Part shown: positions 26,612-36,101 of the stretch, piece after piece
Layout: each line of letters begins with the position of its first letter
Numbering within the stretch: the stretch's first letter is position 1
Origin: CAZCDS01 sp964497585
Lineage (GTDB): Bacteria; Desulfobacterota; Desulfomonilia; Desulfomonilales; Desulfomonilaceae
NCBI GenBank assembly: GCA_964497585.1
Contig: CAZCDS010000009.1
Span: 1 to 64,000 of the forward strand
Reading direction: 5' to 3'
Length of the DNA stretch: 64,000 nucleotides
Notes under the pieces: model-generated
The model's input: the letters and a program-made list of their open reading frames with translations, nothing else
Told to the model about the DNA's origin: nothing
Database searches by the model: none
Program-made: the position numbers and the translations under genes

Positions 26612-26641
26612 GCAGGCCGATTCCCTTCGCTAAAGGCCTGC
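26612..26641. repeat. Inverted repeat after the GHMP kinase
   Basis: GCAGGCC (26612-26618) pairs with GGCCTGC (26635-26641) across 16 nt, within a larger GGGCGGGC / GCCGCCC framed region (to 26660). There is no U-tract, so a classic terminator is not supported. Confidence 0.4.
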
Positions 26642-26778
26642 GGTTGCCTGCTCGCCGCCCCTATCTCCGAGCGGCGGAGAGTGTGTGAAAAGCCGCTTTC
26701 ACAGCTCCGGAATCAGGAAAACAAGAAACCTGTCAACGGAAGGATCACCTTCTCCCGGAGAGCTATTACAGGAGATCC

Positions 26779-27033
26779 CTATTTTTTCTTGGTCTCGGAC
26801 TTCTTTTTTGTAGCTTTGGGCTTCTGCGGACACTTGGTTTCCTTCGCGGCCATTGCTTTTGCTTTTGAAGGGAAGGGACCCGCTATGGTTTTCGGGGTCT
26901 TTCCCTTCGCGCTGATCACCTTGCAGACTCCCTTCTTGTCTTTGATCACGACCCACTGTTCCCCCGCCGCGAAAGCCAGAGCCCCGACGAGACAGAAGAC
27001 TACCACCAGCAACCCTACGAGAATTCTTTTCAT
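26779..27033 (-). CDS. Small exported Lys-rich protein
   Basis: ATG 27033 has GGAGGGTG at good spacing. The 84-residue product starts with a signal peptide (MKRILVGLLVVVFCLVGALA, cleavage likely after FAA). The mature part has a short strand-like motif (QWVVIKDKKGVCKVI) and a GPFPSKAKAMAA segment, with two Cys, then a poly-Lys tail. This resembles small periplasmic proteins built on one SH3- or SPOR-like unit, though no family is certain. It is transcribed from its own promoter (27062-27090) and is not linked to either neighbour. Confidence 0.75.
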   Translation of the reverse strand: MKRILVGLLVVVFCLVGALAFAAGEQWVVIKDKKGVCKVISAKGKTPKTIAGPFPSKAKAMAAKETKCPQKPKATKKKSETKKK

Positions 27034-27061
27034 ACTTCACCCTCCAGAAAATAGTTATCGG

Positions 27062-27090
27062 ATCATAGCACCATGGGGCGGCAGAGCCAA
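27062..27090 (-). promoter_or_regulatory. Promoter of the small exported Lys-rich protein
   Basis: On the minus strand TTGGCT (27085-27090), a 17-nt spacer and TATGAT (27062-27067). It lies 28 bp upstream of the ATG, giving a short leader that contains the RBS. Confidence 0.5.
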
Positions 27091-27188
27091 AATGAATCGA
27101 ACCGGGCTTACACCCAGTTCTCTCGACAATTATGAGGAGCAGACAACCGGACTGAACAGCACCCGTCACGATCCCAATCCGTTCCGAA

Positions 27189-29318
27189 TCATATGTAACC
27201 CAGATCCGCCAAGCGTTTCTTGATGATCTCCTCCTCCTCCGAGGTATAGCCGCGTGGTTTTCCGGTCCGGGATTTCTCGTCACGGGGTCTGGCTGAACGG
27301 GAGGACGGAGCCCGGGCGATCGTACTGTAATCAGGCCCGTCAGTGTTGATGATCCTTCCGCTCAGGTCTTCGGGCACGGCAAAGCCGAACTCGTGGAGGA
27401 TCGTCGGAGTGATGTCGAGCACTGAGGCATCATCGATTCGGCTGCCGTTTCTCTTGCCGGTCCTCAAGTCCGCCATTCGGGTGACGATGAGAATTCCTTC
27501 AGGGTCGTGGTTCGCGTCGTCAGGCCCGGTATCGTTGGAGGAACAGAGAATTTCTCCCGTGCCCACAGTGCCGATGGAACGGCGGTTCAGATCGTCGAAG
27601 TAGACGATCAGATCAGGCGCCACTCCGCAACAGCTCCGGTAGATTTGTTCCGGCTTGAGCGTTCTGGTCGACATGACCCGACCATCCCCGTCCCGCATCG
27701 AAAGCAACCGTTGTGCAATCTCATCCCTGGTCGCCTCGTACTGAGCGCGATCGACCGTTCCTTGAGGCTCTCTTCCTTTGACGTTGAGAAAGAGTCGAGC
27801 GAAGTGTCCGCCTTCACTCCACGCGGTAGTCTGAGACCAATCAATCATGTCCGGGCTGAGTCGAGTCTCCTGGATGGGCTTTTCGTGCAATACGAGGTAT
27901 CCGTTGGCGATGAGCCATTCATTAACTCGGACTCCGCCGCGGAGGCTACGCGCGCCATGGTCGGAGACCACGAGAACCGTTGTCTCGTCTCCAAGCTGAG
28001 CGAGGAGCGAACCGATCCAGGCATCGATATGCCGATAGAAGTCCCCGATGACGTGCCGGAAGGGATCGTCCGGTCGGTGACCCGGATGGTCGGCAACGCA
28101 GTGCTTCCAAAACGCGTGATTGACTCTGTCCGTACCCATCTCAACCATCATGAAGAAATCCCAGGGTCGATTGAACAGAAGGTGGGACGCGACGCGGAAA
28201 CGTCCTTCCACCATGGCATAAAGGTCACTGAGTAACCTTTCTTTCTCGTCGGTTCGGAATTCCTTGACGTCCGGGAGATATTCTCCGCCCGCCACCCGGT
28301 GGATCTCATCGGCAAGATCTTCAGGATGGGTTAGCGAGGACTCCAGACCGGGCGTGAGAAAACCCGCCACGGTGATTCCCTTGTGAGGAATCGGGGGATA
28401 GGTCTGGGGAATGCCCATGAGGATCGAGGTGCGGCCCATGTCTTCGAGGTAGTCCCAGACCCGTGGCGCATCGACATGCGAAGAATCGATCGTGACCATG
28501 GGATCGTACCCATGACTCATCCGGTTTCGGAAGCCGTAGATACCCAGTTCTCCTGGGTCTTTCCCGGTAGTCATCGTGGTCCAGGCAGGGACCGTGACAG
28601 GAGGATCCGTCGATCTCAGCGCGCCCCACCGGCCGTGTTCCATGAGGGTCCTAAGGTTGCGCAGAGAACCGCCTGCCTCGCCGAAGACCAATGAAGGGCT
28701 CGCTCCGTCCAGGCCGATTACCGCCACTTTCCTTGAGTACCTCGGTGTCGTTCCGACATGCACAGGTGAGCAGTCAGTGCGCAAATCCGTGAAGCGTGCC
28801 TCAAGGAACGAAAGAATCCCACCAAGCGACTCCTCCACGGTCTGTCGGCCGGTGGGAACGACGAGATTCGCGCTCTCGGGAGTCTCGAATGGTGACGAGA
28901 TTCCCGTAAACTCAGGTATTTCCCCGGATCTCGCCCGACAATACAGCCCTTTCACGTCGCGGCTTTCACAGGTCGTGAGCGGGCAGTCCAGGAAGATTTC
29001 GATGTATCGATCCGGTTCGAAGATATTTCGGAGCGCCTGTCTGAGAGACTCCAAAGGCGTGATAAAGGCCGAAATCACCGTGTGACCCGCGTCGGAGAGA
29101 ATCTTGGCAACTTCCCCGGCCCGGCGGATATTCTCGGCCCGGTCAATCGCGGAGAAACTCAGATCACGGTTCAGACCGCTTCGGAGCAGATCTCCGTCAA
29201 GCAGTACAACAGGAATCGAACGGGATTCCAGGATTGTCTTAAGCATCGAAGACAGGGTAGATTTTCCCGATCCCGACAACCCGGTAAACCAAATAGTCTT
29301 TCCTCTGTTCCACTTCAT
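27189..29318 (-). CDS. APS kinase-like domain fused to an AlkP-superfamily phosphodiesterase
   Basis: From ATG 29318 the product is 709 residues. Residues about 1-180 are an adenylylsulfate-kinase fold: Walker A GLSGSGKST, then LLDGDLLRSGLNRDLSFS and the DRAENIRRAGEVAKI block. APS kinase makes PAPS from APS and ATP. Residues about 205-660 are a type I phosphodiesterase/alkaline phosphatase domain: IGLDGASPSLV (metal Asp), VPAWTTMTTGKDPGELGIYG (nucleophile Thr region), GTDRVNHAFWKH, VVSDHGAR and a later NHDPEGIL His. Such enzymes cleave phospho- or sulfo-ester bonds. The tail is basic, ending EEEEIIKKRLADLGYI. The frame is open to a TTG at 29435, but ATG 29318 sits directly before the kinase fold; neither has a strong RBS. 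Confidence 0.82.
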   Translation of the reverse strand: MKWNRGKTIWFTGLSGSGKSTLSSMLKTILESRSIPVVLLDGDLLRSGLNRDLSFSAIDRAENIRRAGEVAKILSDAGHTVISAFITPLESLRQALRNIFEPDRYIEIFLDCPLTTCESRDVKGLYCRARSGEIPEFTGISSPFETPESANLVVPTGRQTVEESLGGILSFLEARFTDLRTDCSPVHVGTTPRYSRKVAVIGLDGASPSLVFGEAGGSLRNLRTLMEHGRWGALRSTDPPVTVPAWTTMTTGKDPGELGIYGFRNRMSHGYDPMVTIDSSHVDAPRVWDYLEDMGRTSILMGIPQTYPPIPHKGITVAGFLTPGLESSLTHPEDLADEIHRVAGGEYLPDVKEFRTDEKERLLSDLYAMVEGRFRVASHLLFNRPWDFFMMVEMGTDRVNHAFWKHCVADHPGHRPDDPFRHVIGDFYRHIDAWIGSLLAQLGDETTVLVVSDHGARSLRGGVRVNEWLIANGYLVLHEKPIQETRLSPDMIDWSQTTAWSEGGHFARLFLNVKGREPQGTVDRAQYEATRDEIAQRLLSMRDGDGRVMSTRTLKPEQIYRSCCGVAPDLIVYFDDLNRRSIGTVGTGEILCSSNDTGPDDANHDPEGILIVTRMADLRTGKRNGSRIDDASVLDITPTILHEFGFAVPEDLSGRIINTDGPDYSTIARAPSSRSARPRDEKSRTGKPRGYTSEEEEIIKKRLADLGYI

Positions 29319-29618
29319 TATGCTGCCGATTGCTCCACCTGAGTTCTTTCCTGGGCGAACGACCCGTCTGTCCGGATTGGGTTGCCGCGCATTCCTGGTC
29401 CGCCCGATCGCATCACCGCGCCCTTGTCGGGACAAAAATCTCTAGCAATGCCAATCGATCAGACGCGCCCCTGACCGGACTATACCACAACAGTTCGACA
29501 TCCGGGCCACAGCCGCAGTCCACACTCGACGCCCGTGATCGACTCATCGCGGTCTGCATTCCCCGAGAGGCCCCTTGCTTCCGTGGAAGCTTCTGTTAGA
29601 ATTGGACGATATTCTACC

Positions 29619-31220
29619 ATGGCAAGAGAAAAAAAGAACTCGGGAACAGATCGCAATCGACTCGGGGTGAACCATACGGCCAATCATCTCAAGGTCCTCA
29701 TTGCCGGCGGCCCGGAAGCGCTTCGTCAGAGTTCAGAGATACTTGATTCACTTCTCTCGATAGGGTACGGAGTCAACCTGCTGGGCGTCGTTGATCAGGG
29801 AGGAGACCTCCTCTTCTCAGGGGACGCAAAGGGTCTGGACGAGTCCCCGCTCGCCGAGTTCGAGCGCCTACTCCGCTCGGACCCCCCGGATCTGCTCATC
29901 ATTACGTCGGAGGACTACGCCCTGCGCAAGGGCCTGATAGAGATTGTTGCACCCCATACACGGGTTCTGGACTCCTTTGCCTTGAAGTTGTTTCAGGCCA
30001 TCAAGGAGGTGACCGGCCAGCTTGCTTCCACGCGGCACCGTCTGGAATCGATCGAAACCATAAAAGCAGTGCTCATGGACGACGCGGATACGAGCATCAT
30101 GGTCGTCGACGATGAATTGAAAATCCTGGACATCAACAACGCGCTCCTCCGCCGCGCCAAGGCGTCAAGAAACGGATGTCTCGACCGGCCCTGCCACTGG
30201 GCCATCAAGAGTGTGATGGAACCGTGCTATGAAAAGGGGCAGACCTGCGTAGCAAGAGAGGTGCTCAGTGCCGGTCGACCGGTCCACACCGTCCAGGAAG
30301 ATGTGCGTCCGGACCGCCCTCCAAAATGGTTTACCGTGAGCGCGTATCCCCTGAAGGAGGATCAACATGGGAAAAAGAGTGTACTCATCGTCTGGAAAGA
30401 TGTGACCAAGGGTGTCAGCGCAGTGCTGAGCCGTCAGGAGCGCTACATCCGGGAGGACTTCGCCCATTACCTGCAGCAGGACAAAATGATAGCTCTCGGC
30501 AAGCTCGCGGCGGCGGCCGTTCATGAGATCAACAACCCGGTGCAGGGGATTCTTACCTTTGCCAAACTCATGAGAAGTTCGCTGGAGGGGGAGTCCCTCG
30601 GGGTGGAAGAAATCCAACGGTTTCGAAGTTACCTTGATATGATCGCCACCGAATCCGAGCGTTGCGGCAAGATCCTGATGAATCTCCTCTCCTTCTCCCG
30701 GCGGGGTGAGCTAAAAAAGAGCCTGATAGACCTCGAAAGACTTTTCGATGAGATCCTCCTGCTCATGGGAAATCAACTGGAGCTTGCCGGCCTGCTCGTC
30801 GACCTTGAATTCACGGAAGAGCTTCCCAACATCTACGGTGATCGAGACCAGATTAAGCAGGCTCTTCTGAACCTCCTGCTCAATGCCGTCGAGGCCATGC
30901 CCAACGGAGGGAGGATTGCCGTCAGGTGCGGGGTCCGGTCCGAGTCGGGCCACATCCGAATTGTTGTCGCAGACACCGGAATCGGTATCCCGGAAGAGAT
31001 CAAGGCCAATATCTTCGAGCCCTTTTTCACCACCAAGCAAGACGGCAAGGGCGTTGGGCTCGGCCTGAGCGTGGTGTACGGAATCGTCCTTCGTCACGGC
31101 GGCGCGATCGAGTTGGAGAGCGAGGAGGGCAAGGGCGCCACGTTTATTCTTACCCTCCCGGTCGCGCACAAATCGGGCGAGCACGAGCAGGACGGAGCTT
31201 CGACCGCTTCGGCTGTGTGA
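29619..31220 (+). CDS. Sensor histidine kinase (PAS-like, HisKA, HATPase)
   Basis: From ATG 29619 the kinase is 533 residues. The N-terminal domain (about 15-125) has a receiver-like or Rossmann look ([30 protein letters not shown]). A PAS-like segment follows (about 150-265, [20 protein letters not shown], with CYEKGQTC and other Cys that could sense redox or metal). The HisKA H-box has His302 in [14 protein letters not shown]. The ATPase has [16 protein letters not shown] (N-box), DTGIGIP and [13 protein letters not shown]. No membrane segment is seen, so it senses a cytoplasmic signal. It lies 84 bp before a sigma54 response regulator, its likely partner. The start lacks a clear RBS; the frame is open to 29535. 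Confidence 0.88.
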   Translation: MAREKKNSGTDRNRLGVNHTANHLKVLIAGGPEALRQSSEILDSLLSIGYGVNLLGVVDQGGDLLFSGDAKGLDESPLAEFERLLRSDPPDLLIITSEDYALRKGLIEIVAPHTRVLDSFALKLFQAIKEVTGQLASTRHRLESIETIKAVLMDDADTSIMVVDDELKILDINNALLRRAKASRNGCLDRPCHWAIKSVMEPCYEKGQTCVAREVLSAGRPVHTVQEDVRPDRPPKWFTVSAYPLKEDQHGKKSVLIVWKDVTKGVSAVLSRQERYIREDFAHYLQQDKMIALGKLAAAAVHEINNPVQGILTFAKLMRSSLEGESLGVEEIQRFRSYLDMIATESERCGKILMNLLSFSRRGELKKSLIDLERLFDEILLLMGNQLELAGLLVDLEFTEELPNIYGDRDQIKQALLNLLLNAVEAMPNGGRIAVRCGVRSESGHIRIVVADTGIGIPEEIKANIFEPFFTTKQDGKGVGLGLSVVYGIVLRHGGAIELESEEGKGATFILTLPVAHKSGEHEQDGASTASAV

Positions 31221-31304
31221 TACGAATTGTTTGTCAATGCAGGGAAGTTGGTATGAGATCGGTGAGGATCACTCGAGAGCAGCGTGAGGAGGCGCATTTC
31301 CAGG

Positions 31305-32687
31305 ATGAGTCGCAAGAATAGATTCATGGTGGTGGACGATGAGCTGATCGTCAGAGAGTCTCTGGCCGCGTGGCTCGAAAAGGAACATGCCGTCGTCGAT
31401 CGGGCCGAATCCGGAGAACAGGCAGTGGACCTGCTGGAAGAAAACTTCTATGATATCCTCTTTGTCGACATCAAGATGCCGGGCATGGGGGGCTTCACGC
31501 TTCTGGAAAAGGTCAAACAATCCTATCCGACCACGGTCGTGGTTATCATCACGGCATACGGCACGGTAGAATACGCAGTCAAAGCCATGAAGCTCGGTGC
31601 GGATGACTTTCTCGTCAAACCCTTCGATCCGGAAGGCCTGGGCCTCCTGGTCGCCAAGCTGCTCGAGCACAAGAGGCTCCTCGAAGAAAAACAGTACCTT
31701 CGCGAAGAGATGACCCGATGCTGGGGCGGACCCGATGAGATCATCGGCCAGTCTCGTGTCATGATCGACCTGTTTGATCAGATCACGGAAATTGCGGAGA
31801 GCGAATCGACGGTTCTCATCCTAGGCGACACCGGAACGGGAAAGGAGTTGGTCGCCCGTGCCATCCACGCGAACAGCAAACGAATGGGAAGGGCTTTCGT
31901 GCCCATAAACTGTGGAGCGATCCCGGAATCGCTCATGGAAAGCGAGATCTTCGGGTACGAAAAGGGATCCTTCACCGGAGCGACGCGCCCCAAGAAAGGG
32001 CTTATTGAAGTGGCTGAAGGAGGGACCCTCTTCCTGGACGAAGTCGGCGAGATTTCCCCCAAGATGCAGGTGGACCTGCTGAGAGTGCTGCAGGACAAGC
32101 GATTCTACCGCGTGGGAGGAGTGGAGCCCATGGTCGCCGATTTCAGGCTGATCAGCGCGACGCATCGTGATCTCAACCGGGAGGTCTCCGAGGGGAACTT
32201 CCGCCAGGATTTCTTCTACCGCATAAACGTGATCACGCTCCGTGTTCCCGCGCTCAGAGAGCGCCGGGAGGACATCCCCCTCCTTGTGAGGCACTTCATC
32301 AAACGCTTCGCCAGAGAGACCAACCGGGATGTGGACTCGATCAGCGACGATGCCATGAAAATCCTCGTCGATTACGAGTGGCCCGGCAATGTCCGGGAAT
32401 TGGAGAACGTGGTGGAACGGGCAGTGGTGACAAGCCGGAAAAGAGTCGTGACTCCCGAGGCATTCGCATATCTTGAGGGATGTGAGGGCTTCGCGGTCGG
32501 GGTCGGAGCCCCGAGAACGCTCAAGGACGCGGAAAAGGCGCATATCGAACGAATCCTCGAGGAAGAGGGTTGGAATATCACGCGAGCGGCAAAGATACTC
32601 GAAGTCGACCGATCGACTTTGCACAAGAAGATCAACAAGTACGGACTCCAGAGGGGAGACGAACCGCCCCGGCAGGAACTGGGCTAG
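31305..32687 (+). CDS. NtrC-family sigma54-dependent response regulator
   Basis: The 460-residue protein has a receiver domain with phospho-acceptor Asp55 (FVDIKMPGMGG) and the switch Lys in LVKPFDPEG. The sigma54-activator AAA+ domain has Walker A GDTGTGKE, Walker B GGTLFLDEVGE and an R-finger region. The loop that contacts sigma54 reads GSFTGA instead of the usual GAFTGA. A Fis-type HTH closes the protein (NITRAAKILEVDRSTLHKKI). It activates promoters of the -24/-12 type when phosphorylated by the kinase just upstream. I found no clear -24/-12 site, so its targets are unknown. Confidence 0.92.
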   Translation: MSRKNRFMVVDDELIVRESLAAWLEKEHAVVDRAESGEQAVDLLEENFYDILFVDIKMPGMGGFTLLEKVKQSYPTTVVVIITAYGTVEYAVKAMKLGADDFLVKPFDPEGLGLLVAKLLEHKRLLEEKQYLREEMTRCWGGPDEIIGQSRVMIDLFDQITEIAESESTVLILGDTGTGKELVARAIHANSKRMGRAFVPINCGAIPESLMESEIFGYEKGSFTGATRPKKGLIEVAEGGTLFLDEVGEISPKMQVDLLRVLQDKRFYRVGGVEPMVADFRLISATHRDLNREVSEGNFRQDFFYRINVITLRVPALRERREDIPLLVRHFIKRFARETNRDVDSISDDAMKILVDYEWPGNVRELENVVERAVVTSRKRVVTPEAFAYLEGCEGFAVGVGAPRTLKDAEKAHIERILEEEGWNITRAAKILEVDRSTLHKKINKYGLQRGDEPPRQELG

Positions 32688-32749
32688 GTACGCTCTTTCT
32701 TAACCGAGGTAGCCTCGAAGTAACCTGCCAACATTCTTCGGCGTCATCG

Positions 32750-32761
32750 CTGCGAAAGCAG
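32750..32761. repeat. Fragment of a dispersed hairpin repeat
   Basis: CTGC-GAAA-GCAG with flanking GGAATTCAGGATT resembles a degenerate copy of the widespread GCGAAAGCGGGAATCCAG-type proteobacterial repeat. It lies between the response regulator and the archaemetzincin. Confidence 0.35.
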
Positions 32762-32919
32762 GAATTCAGGATTTCCGGAACCCGGCTTTCGCCGAGGTGG
32801 TGGCCTGACTCGGTTTTGCAGGACCGGCGAATTCTCGGCCGCTAGAGTGGAAGGATGACACCAGAACTCGCGGCTGACTTTATGAAACGGTATATTAAGA
32901 AGCGAATCCCCCGTCGGTT

Positions 32920-33543
32920 ATGAGCGACAAGACATCAAGCACACCGATTGCGCCGGCCCGGCAAGGCCTCATCGCAGTGGTCCCCCTTGGACGCGTCCAG
33001 GAGGACGTTCTCCGCGTGGTGTCCGACAGTGTACAGGGTGTGCTTCGGCTGCCCGTAGACGTTCTCGAGCCGGCAGAACTCCCGGAAAAGGCTTTTATCG
33101 CCACACGGAACCAGTACGACGCCATGGCACTCATTAAATACCTTGACGTCCAGTACGGCGATCGGGCACTCAAAGTCCTCGGCGTGACCGCCAAGGACAT
33201 TACGAACCCCATATTGACGTACGTTTTCGGGGAGGCCTACATGGACGGCCGATCCGCGGTCATGTCGTACCGCCGTCTGTCGCTCGGTCCCACCGGTGAG
33301 CCGGTATCCAGGGAGCAGCTCCTCGAACGGGTCGTTAAGGTGTCCGTTCACGAGATCGGACACACCTTCAATATTCCTCATTGTCAGGAAGGTCGCTGCG
33401 TGATGAAGGCATCGAACACCCTGGGCGAACTGGACGAAAAGCTCAACTATATGTGCAGTTACTGTGAGTTCTTCCTGGCCGAGGCCCTCACCAAGGCACT
33501 CAGACATCCGGACAAGGAAAGCAAGCGCCGAGAGTCGGCCTAG
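32920..33543 (+). CDS. Archaemetzincin-family zinc metalloprotease
   Basis: The 207-residue protein carries the extended archaemetzincin signature: HEIGHTFNIPHC starting at His144, followed by CVMKAS and a CSYC pair near residue 182. The HExxHxxxxxH residues bind catalytic zinc, and the four Cys bind a second structural zinc. The family (AmzA, related to human AMZ) is cytoplasmic and has no settled natural substrate; the upstream part (FIATRNQYDAMALIKYLD) matches the family length. A Thr-Phe follows the second His, as in archaeal members. It lies 233 bp after the sigma54 regulator and is convergent with the PqqD-like gene. Confidence 0.88.
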   Translation: MSDKTSSTPIAPARQGLIAVVPLGRVQEDVLRVVSDSVQGVLRLPVDVLEPAELPEKAFIATRNQYDAMALIKYLDVQYGDRALKVLGVTAKDITNPILTYVFGEAYMDGRSAVMSYRRLSLGPTGEPVSREQLLERVVKVSVHEIGHTFNIPHCQEGRCVMKASNTLGELDEKLNYMCSYCEFFLAEALTKALRHPDKESKRRESA

Positions 33544-33594
33544 TGCCGGAGCAGGAGAGGCAGGACGGGGGTTACCGGCCGGGCTTTCCTCGAT

Positions 33595-34020
33595 TCAGGG
33601 CTCTGCCGACTCGTACCCTACGAATCCTCGGTCAGTGAGGTTCCGGAGGAATTCCGCGAGATGTTCCCCCGCGTCAACCGGCACGTCCTCGAAGGTCTTC
33701 TTCAGTGCCGTGAGAATATCGCCGTGGGTATGGTTGCCGTCCAGGCGTTTCCATATGAAAACGCTGACCGGATTGAGCCCTAGTACCCTTCCCGAATCAG
33801 GGTCGAACAATAGGGCATGGTCGTCGAATTCCTCACGGAGCACAATCATCGGGTTGGCTATCGGTCTGTCAGGGTGCGTCACCACGGCAAGTGTCTCCTC
33901 GATTTCTTCTTTTTCCCCAGCCGAACTCCGTCCGAGACCTGCGCGAAGCGGATTCTTCCCGGCAGCCGGATGATTCGGCATGAGACTCGGTTGACCCCGC
34001 AGCCGCGGGACTGTCCACAT
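33595..34020 (-). CDS. PqqD-like peptide-chaperone-type protein (ScmD-like)
   Basis: ATG 34020 has GGAGGAG 9 nt upstream, so I use it for a 141-residue product. Residues about 55-138 form a PqqD-type winged-helix domain: VLREEFDDHALLFDPDSGRV, then GLNPVSVFIWKRLDGNHT and a C-terminal helical segment. I recognise the pattern of ScmD-like proteins from the SynChlorMet cassette. PqqD proteins deliver precursor peptides to radical SAM enzymes. No radical SAM maturase or precursor peptide is adjacent, so the usual partners are missing; the B12-radical SAM gene at 4.8-6.1 kb is far away. The N-terminal 50 residues are extra and basic. Confidence 0.7.
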   Translation of the reverse strand: MWTVPRLRGQPSLMPNHPAAGKNPLRAGLGRSSAGEKEEIEETLAVVTHPDRPIANPMIVLREEFDDHALLFDPDSGRVLGLNPVSVFIWKRLDGNHTHGDILTALKKTFEDVPVDAGEHLAEFLRNLTDRGFVGYESAEP

Positions 34021-34436
34021 ATTCTATCTCTCCTCCCGTTCATGTCAAAGTCCATGGACGGAGGACCGGTCAATGCGGGCCCGGATGTGTGTCCAAGGGG
34101 GCTCCCACTGACACGTCTTCCGAGGGTCATGCAATCTGCAATAGCGGAATAAGAGGACTTCTTCAAGAGGGGGGTTCCAACCGGTGACGGCCGGGGTAAA
34201 GGAGCGGCCATTGTCGCCGTCTCTGGGTGCAAGCGCGATCACTGCGGCCCACGTTCGAAGACCGTTAGGCAGGCAATGGAGTACTATGCAGTGCGCCCGA
34301 GAACTGTTGAAAGGGGCTCAGACTCCTCTCTAGGAATGACTCCTTTCGGACCGAGGCGCATCCAATGAGGCAATTGATCCTTTGATTATTTCCATGCTCC
34401 GGTGCCCGAAGAATTGCTCCGGCATCCATCCTCAGT

Positions 34437-34482
34437 GAGCCGCCCCGTTCCCTCGCTAACTTGACCCAACAGGGGGCGGCTC
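34437..34482. repeat. Perfect 10-bp inverted repeat
   Basis: GAGCCGCCCC (34437-34446) pairs with GGGGCGGCTC (34473-34482) across 26 nt. It may be a small mobile-element remnant or a transcript structure. Confidence 0.5.
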
Positions 34483-34694
34483 CCCTCCTTCCGGATTGGT
34501 GATGGGACCTACCTTGGAGTGCACGTCATGGGTAATCGAGGGAAAGACTTTTCCTGTAAGAAGAGCGCTTGATCGCCAATTCCGATCCCAGGGTCAGAAT
34601 TCCTTGTCACATTCCACGAGCGATGGCTACCATCTCCTGCGAGAGCAGAAAAGGGCCAGGATGACGGTAGGGCCAACGCGCCCCTGCCTCAAAC

Positions 34695-34723
34695 TTGTTC
34701 CGACAATCGCTTATTGGTATACT
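34695..34723 (+). promoter_or_regulatory. Proposed promoter of the ankyrin/CHAT/caspase cluster
   Basis: TTGTTC (34695-34700), a 17-nt spacer and TATACT (34718-34723), with a TGG extended -10 just before it. It lies about 165 bp upstream of the first cluster gene. Confidence 0.45.
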
Positions 34724-34886
34724 GTGTGCAACCCAATCAAGTGACTACGGCGGCTCGCCTCACCCTATCTGGAAACACCGCACGCTGAATCGGCAGCGGA
34801 TGGCAGACTATGGGGCCACGTTTCAAGATCAGAATCCAGTTGGCCGATCCCTCATGGGCTAAGCATGAACGTGAGGAGGGAGTGGA

Positions 34887-36047
34887 ATGAGTCGAACGAA
34901 AATACTCTCATGCGGAGCCTTGATGATGCTTTTCTTGGCCTGGCACCAGGCATACGCGGCTGGGCTCGAGGACAAGCTCTTCCATGCGGCCCATAGCGGT
35001 GACCTGAAACAGGTAAAGACGTTGATCAAGAGAGGAGTAAACATCGATACGAGGAACCACAAGAGAGCGACGGCGCTCATGCTAGCCGCGTCAAGCGGTC
35101 ATGTCAACGTGGTGGAGTTCCTCGTCGCGCACGGCGCGGACGTCAACGCCAAAACCAATACCGGAGCTACAGCGCTGATGTTGGCATCATTCAAGGGATT
35201 CCCTGCCATCGTGCGGTTCCTTGTGTCAAAGGGTGCGGACGTCAAGGCCAGCACGAGGAAAGGAGTCACAGCTCTGGGGGCGGCTGCGACCGCGGGCCAT
35301 GGGGAGGTGGCTAGGATCCTGGCGAAAGCCTCCTCATCAGGGACTCCCCGTAAACCAACCTCTCCCCGCGATCTCGACGCGAAGTTGATGCTCGCCGTAA
35401 CATTATTACAGGAAAAGCCGGCTCTCAGATTGCTCAAGCAGGGGGCGGATGCAAACTTCAAACACCCCAACGGTCTCACGCCGCTGATCTATGCTTCCCT
35501 GATCGGGCACAGAGGTCTTGTGAAGGCGCTATTGGACAACGGCGCGGACGTCAACGCGGGTAACTTCCGGGGCCTCACTCCCTTGATCGTCGCGTCGCTG
35601 CGCGGGCACACGGCTGTCGTAAGGATGCTCTTGTCAGCAAGGGCCCGTGTTAACTCAGGAACGGGGGGCGGTTCGACGGCCCTGTTGATGGCTGCGGCAA
35701 GGGGGAGGGGCGAAGTGACGAAACTCCTCCTTGACCATGGAGCCGAGGTCAATGCCAAGGCCAAGGGCGGTTTGACGCCTTTGATCGCGGCCTCGTCGAG
35801 AGGAGTGCTCTACCCGGTGAGAGTGCTTCTGCAAGCGGGCGCGGACGTGAACGCGAAGACCGCAAAGGGAACCACAGCTTTGATGGCCGCTTCTTCCCTG
35901 GGCTACCCAGAGGTTGTCAGGCTGCTCTTAAGCAGGGGGGCCGACGCCAGGGCTACCGATAGAAGAGGAAGGAGCGCCCTTGATAGGGCCTCGACGAGAC
36001 ATCATGAAGAGGTCGTGCGAATCTTGCGATCGCATGGTGCGAAATGA
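34887..36047 (+). CDS. Exported ankyrin-repeat protein
   Basis: ATG 34887 follows GGAGG. The 386-residue product has a signal peptide (MSRTKILSCGALMMLFLAWH, cleavage likely after AYA). Nearly all the rest is ankyrin repeats, about ten units of 33 residues with the A-DVNA/G-TAL-AAS pattern (for example GGSTALLMAAARGRGEVTKL), broken once at about residues 150-165 by a TSPRD linker. It has no catalytic domain. The repeats should act as a periplasmic binding scaffold. It is the first gene of a five-gene run; the next gene starts 54 bp later. Ankyrins also occur on the caspase protein at 17.1 kb, so the two may share a partner surface. Confidence 0.88.
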   Translation: MSRTKILSCGALMMLFLAWHQAYAAGLEDKLFHAAHSGDLKQVKTLIKRGVNIDTRNHKRATALMLAASSGHVNVVEFLVAHGADVNAKTNTGATALMLASFKGFPAIVRFLVSKGADVKASTRKGVTALGAAATAGHGEVARILAKASSSGTPRKPTSPRDLDAKLMLAVTLLQEKPALRLLKQGADANFKHPNGLTPLIYASLIGHRGLVKALLDNGADVNAGNFRGLTPLIVASLRGHTAVVRMLLSARARVNSGTGGGSTALLMAAARGRGEVTKLLLDHGAEVNAKAKGGLTPLIAASSRGVLYPVRVLLQAGADVNAKTAKGTTALMAASSLGYPEVVRLLLSRGADARATDRRGRSALDRASTRHHEEVVRILRSHGAK

Positions 36048-36101
36048 CGGCGCATGACCAGCTTTCGCGGTCCGAACCCTCACACATGATAGGAGAGAAC
36101 C

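Larger units (their letters stand above)
34021..34886. other. Long intergenic stretch before the five-gene cluster
   Basis: No believable gene is seen in these 866 bp. It holds an inverted repeat (34437-34482) and the proposed cluster promoter (34695-34723). Confidence 0.5.

Noticed and set aside
34496..34744. 82-residue plus-strand frame in the long gap
   Set aside because: It has no RBS, a biased composition and no recognisable motif; it also overlaps the proposed cluster promoter.
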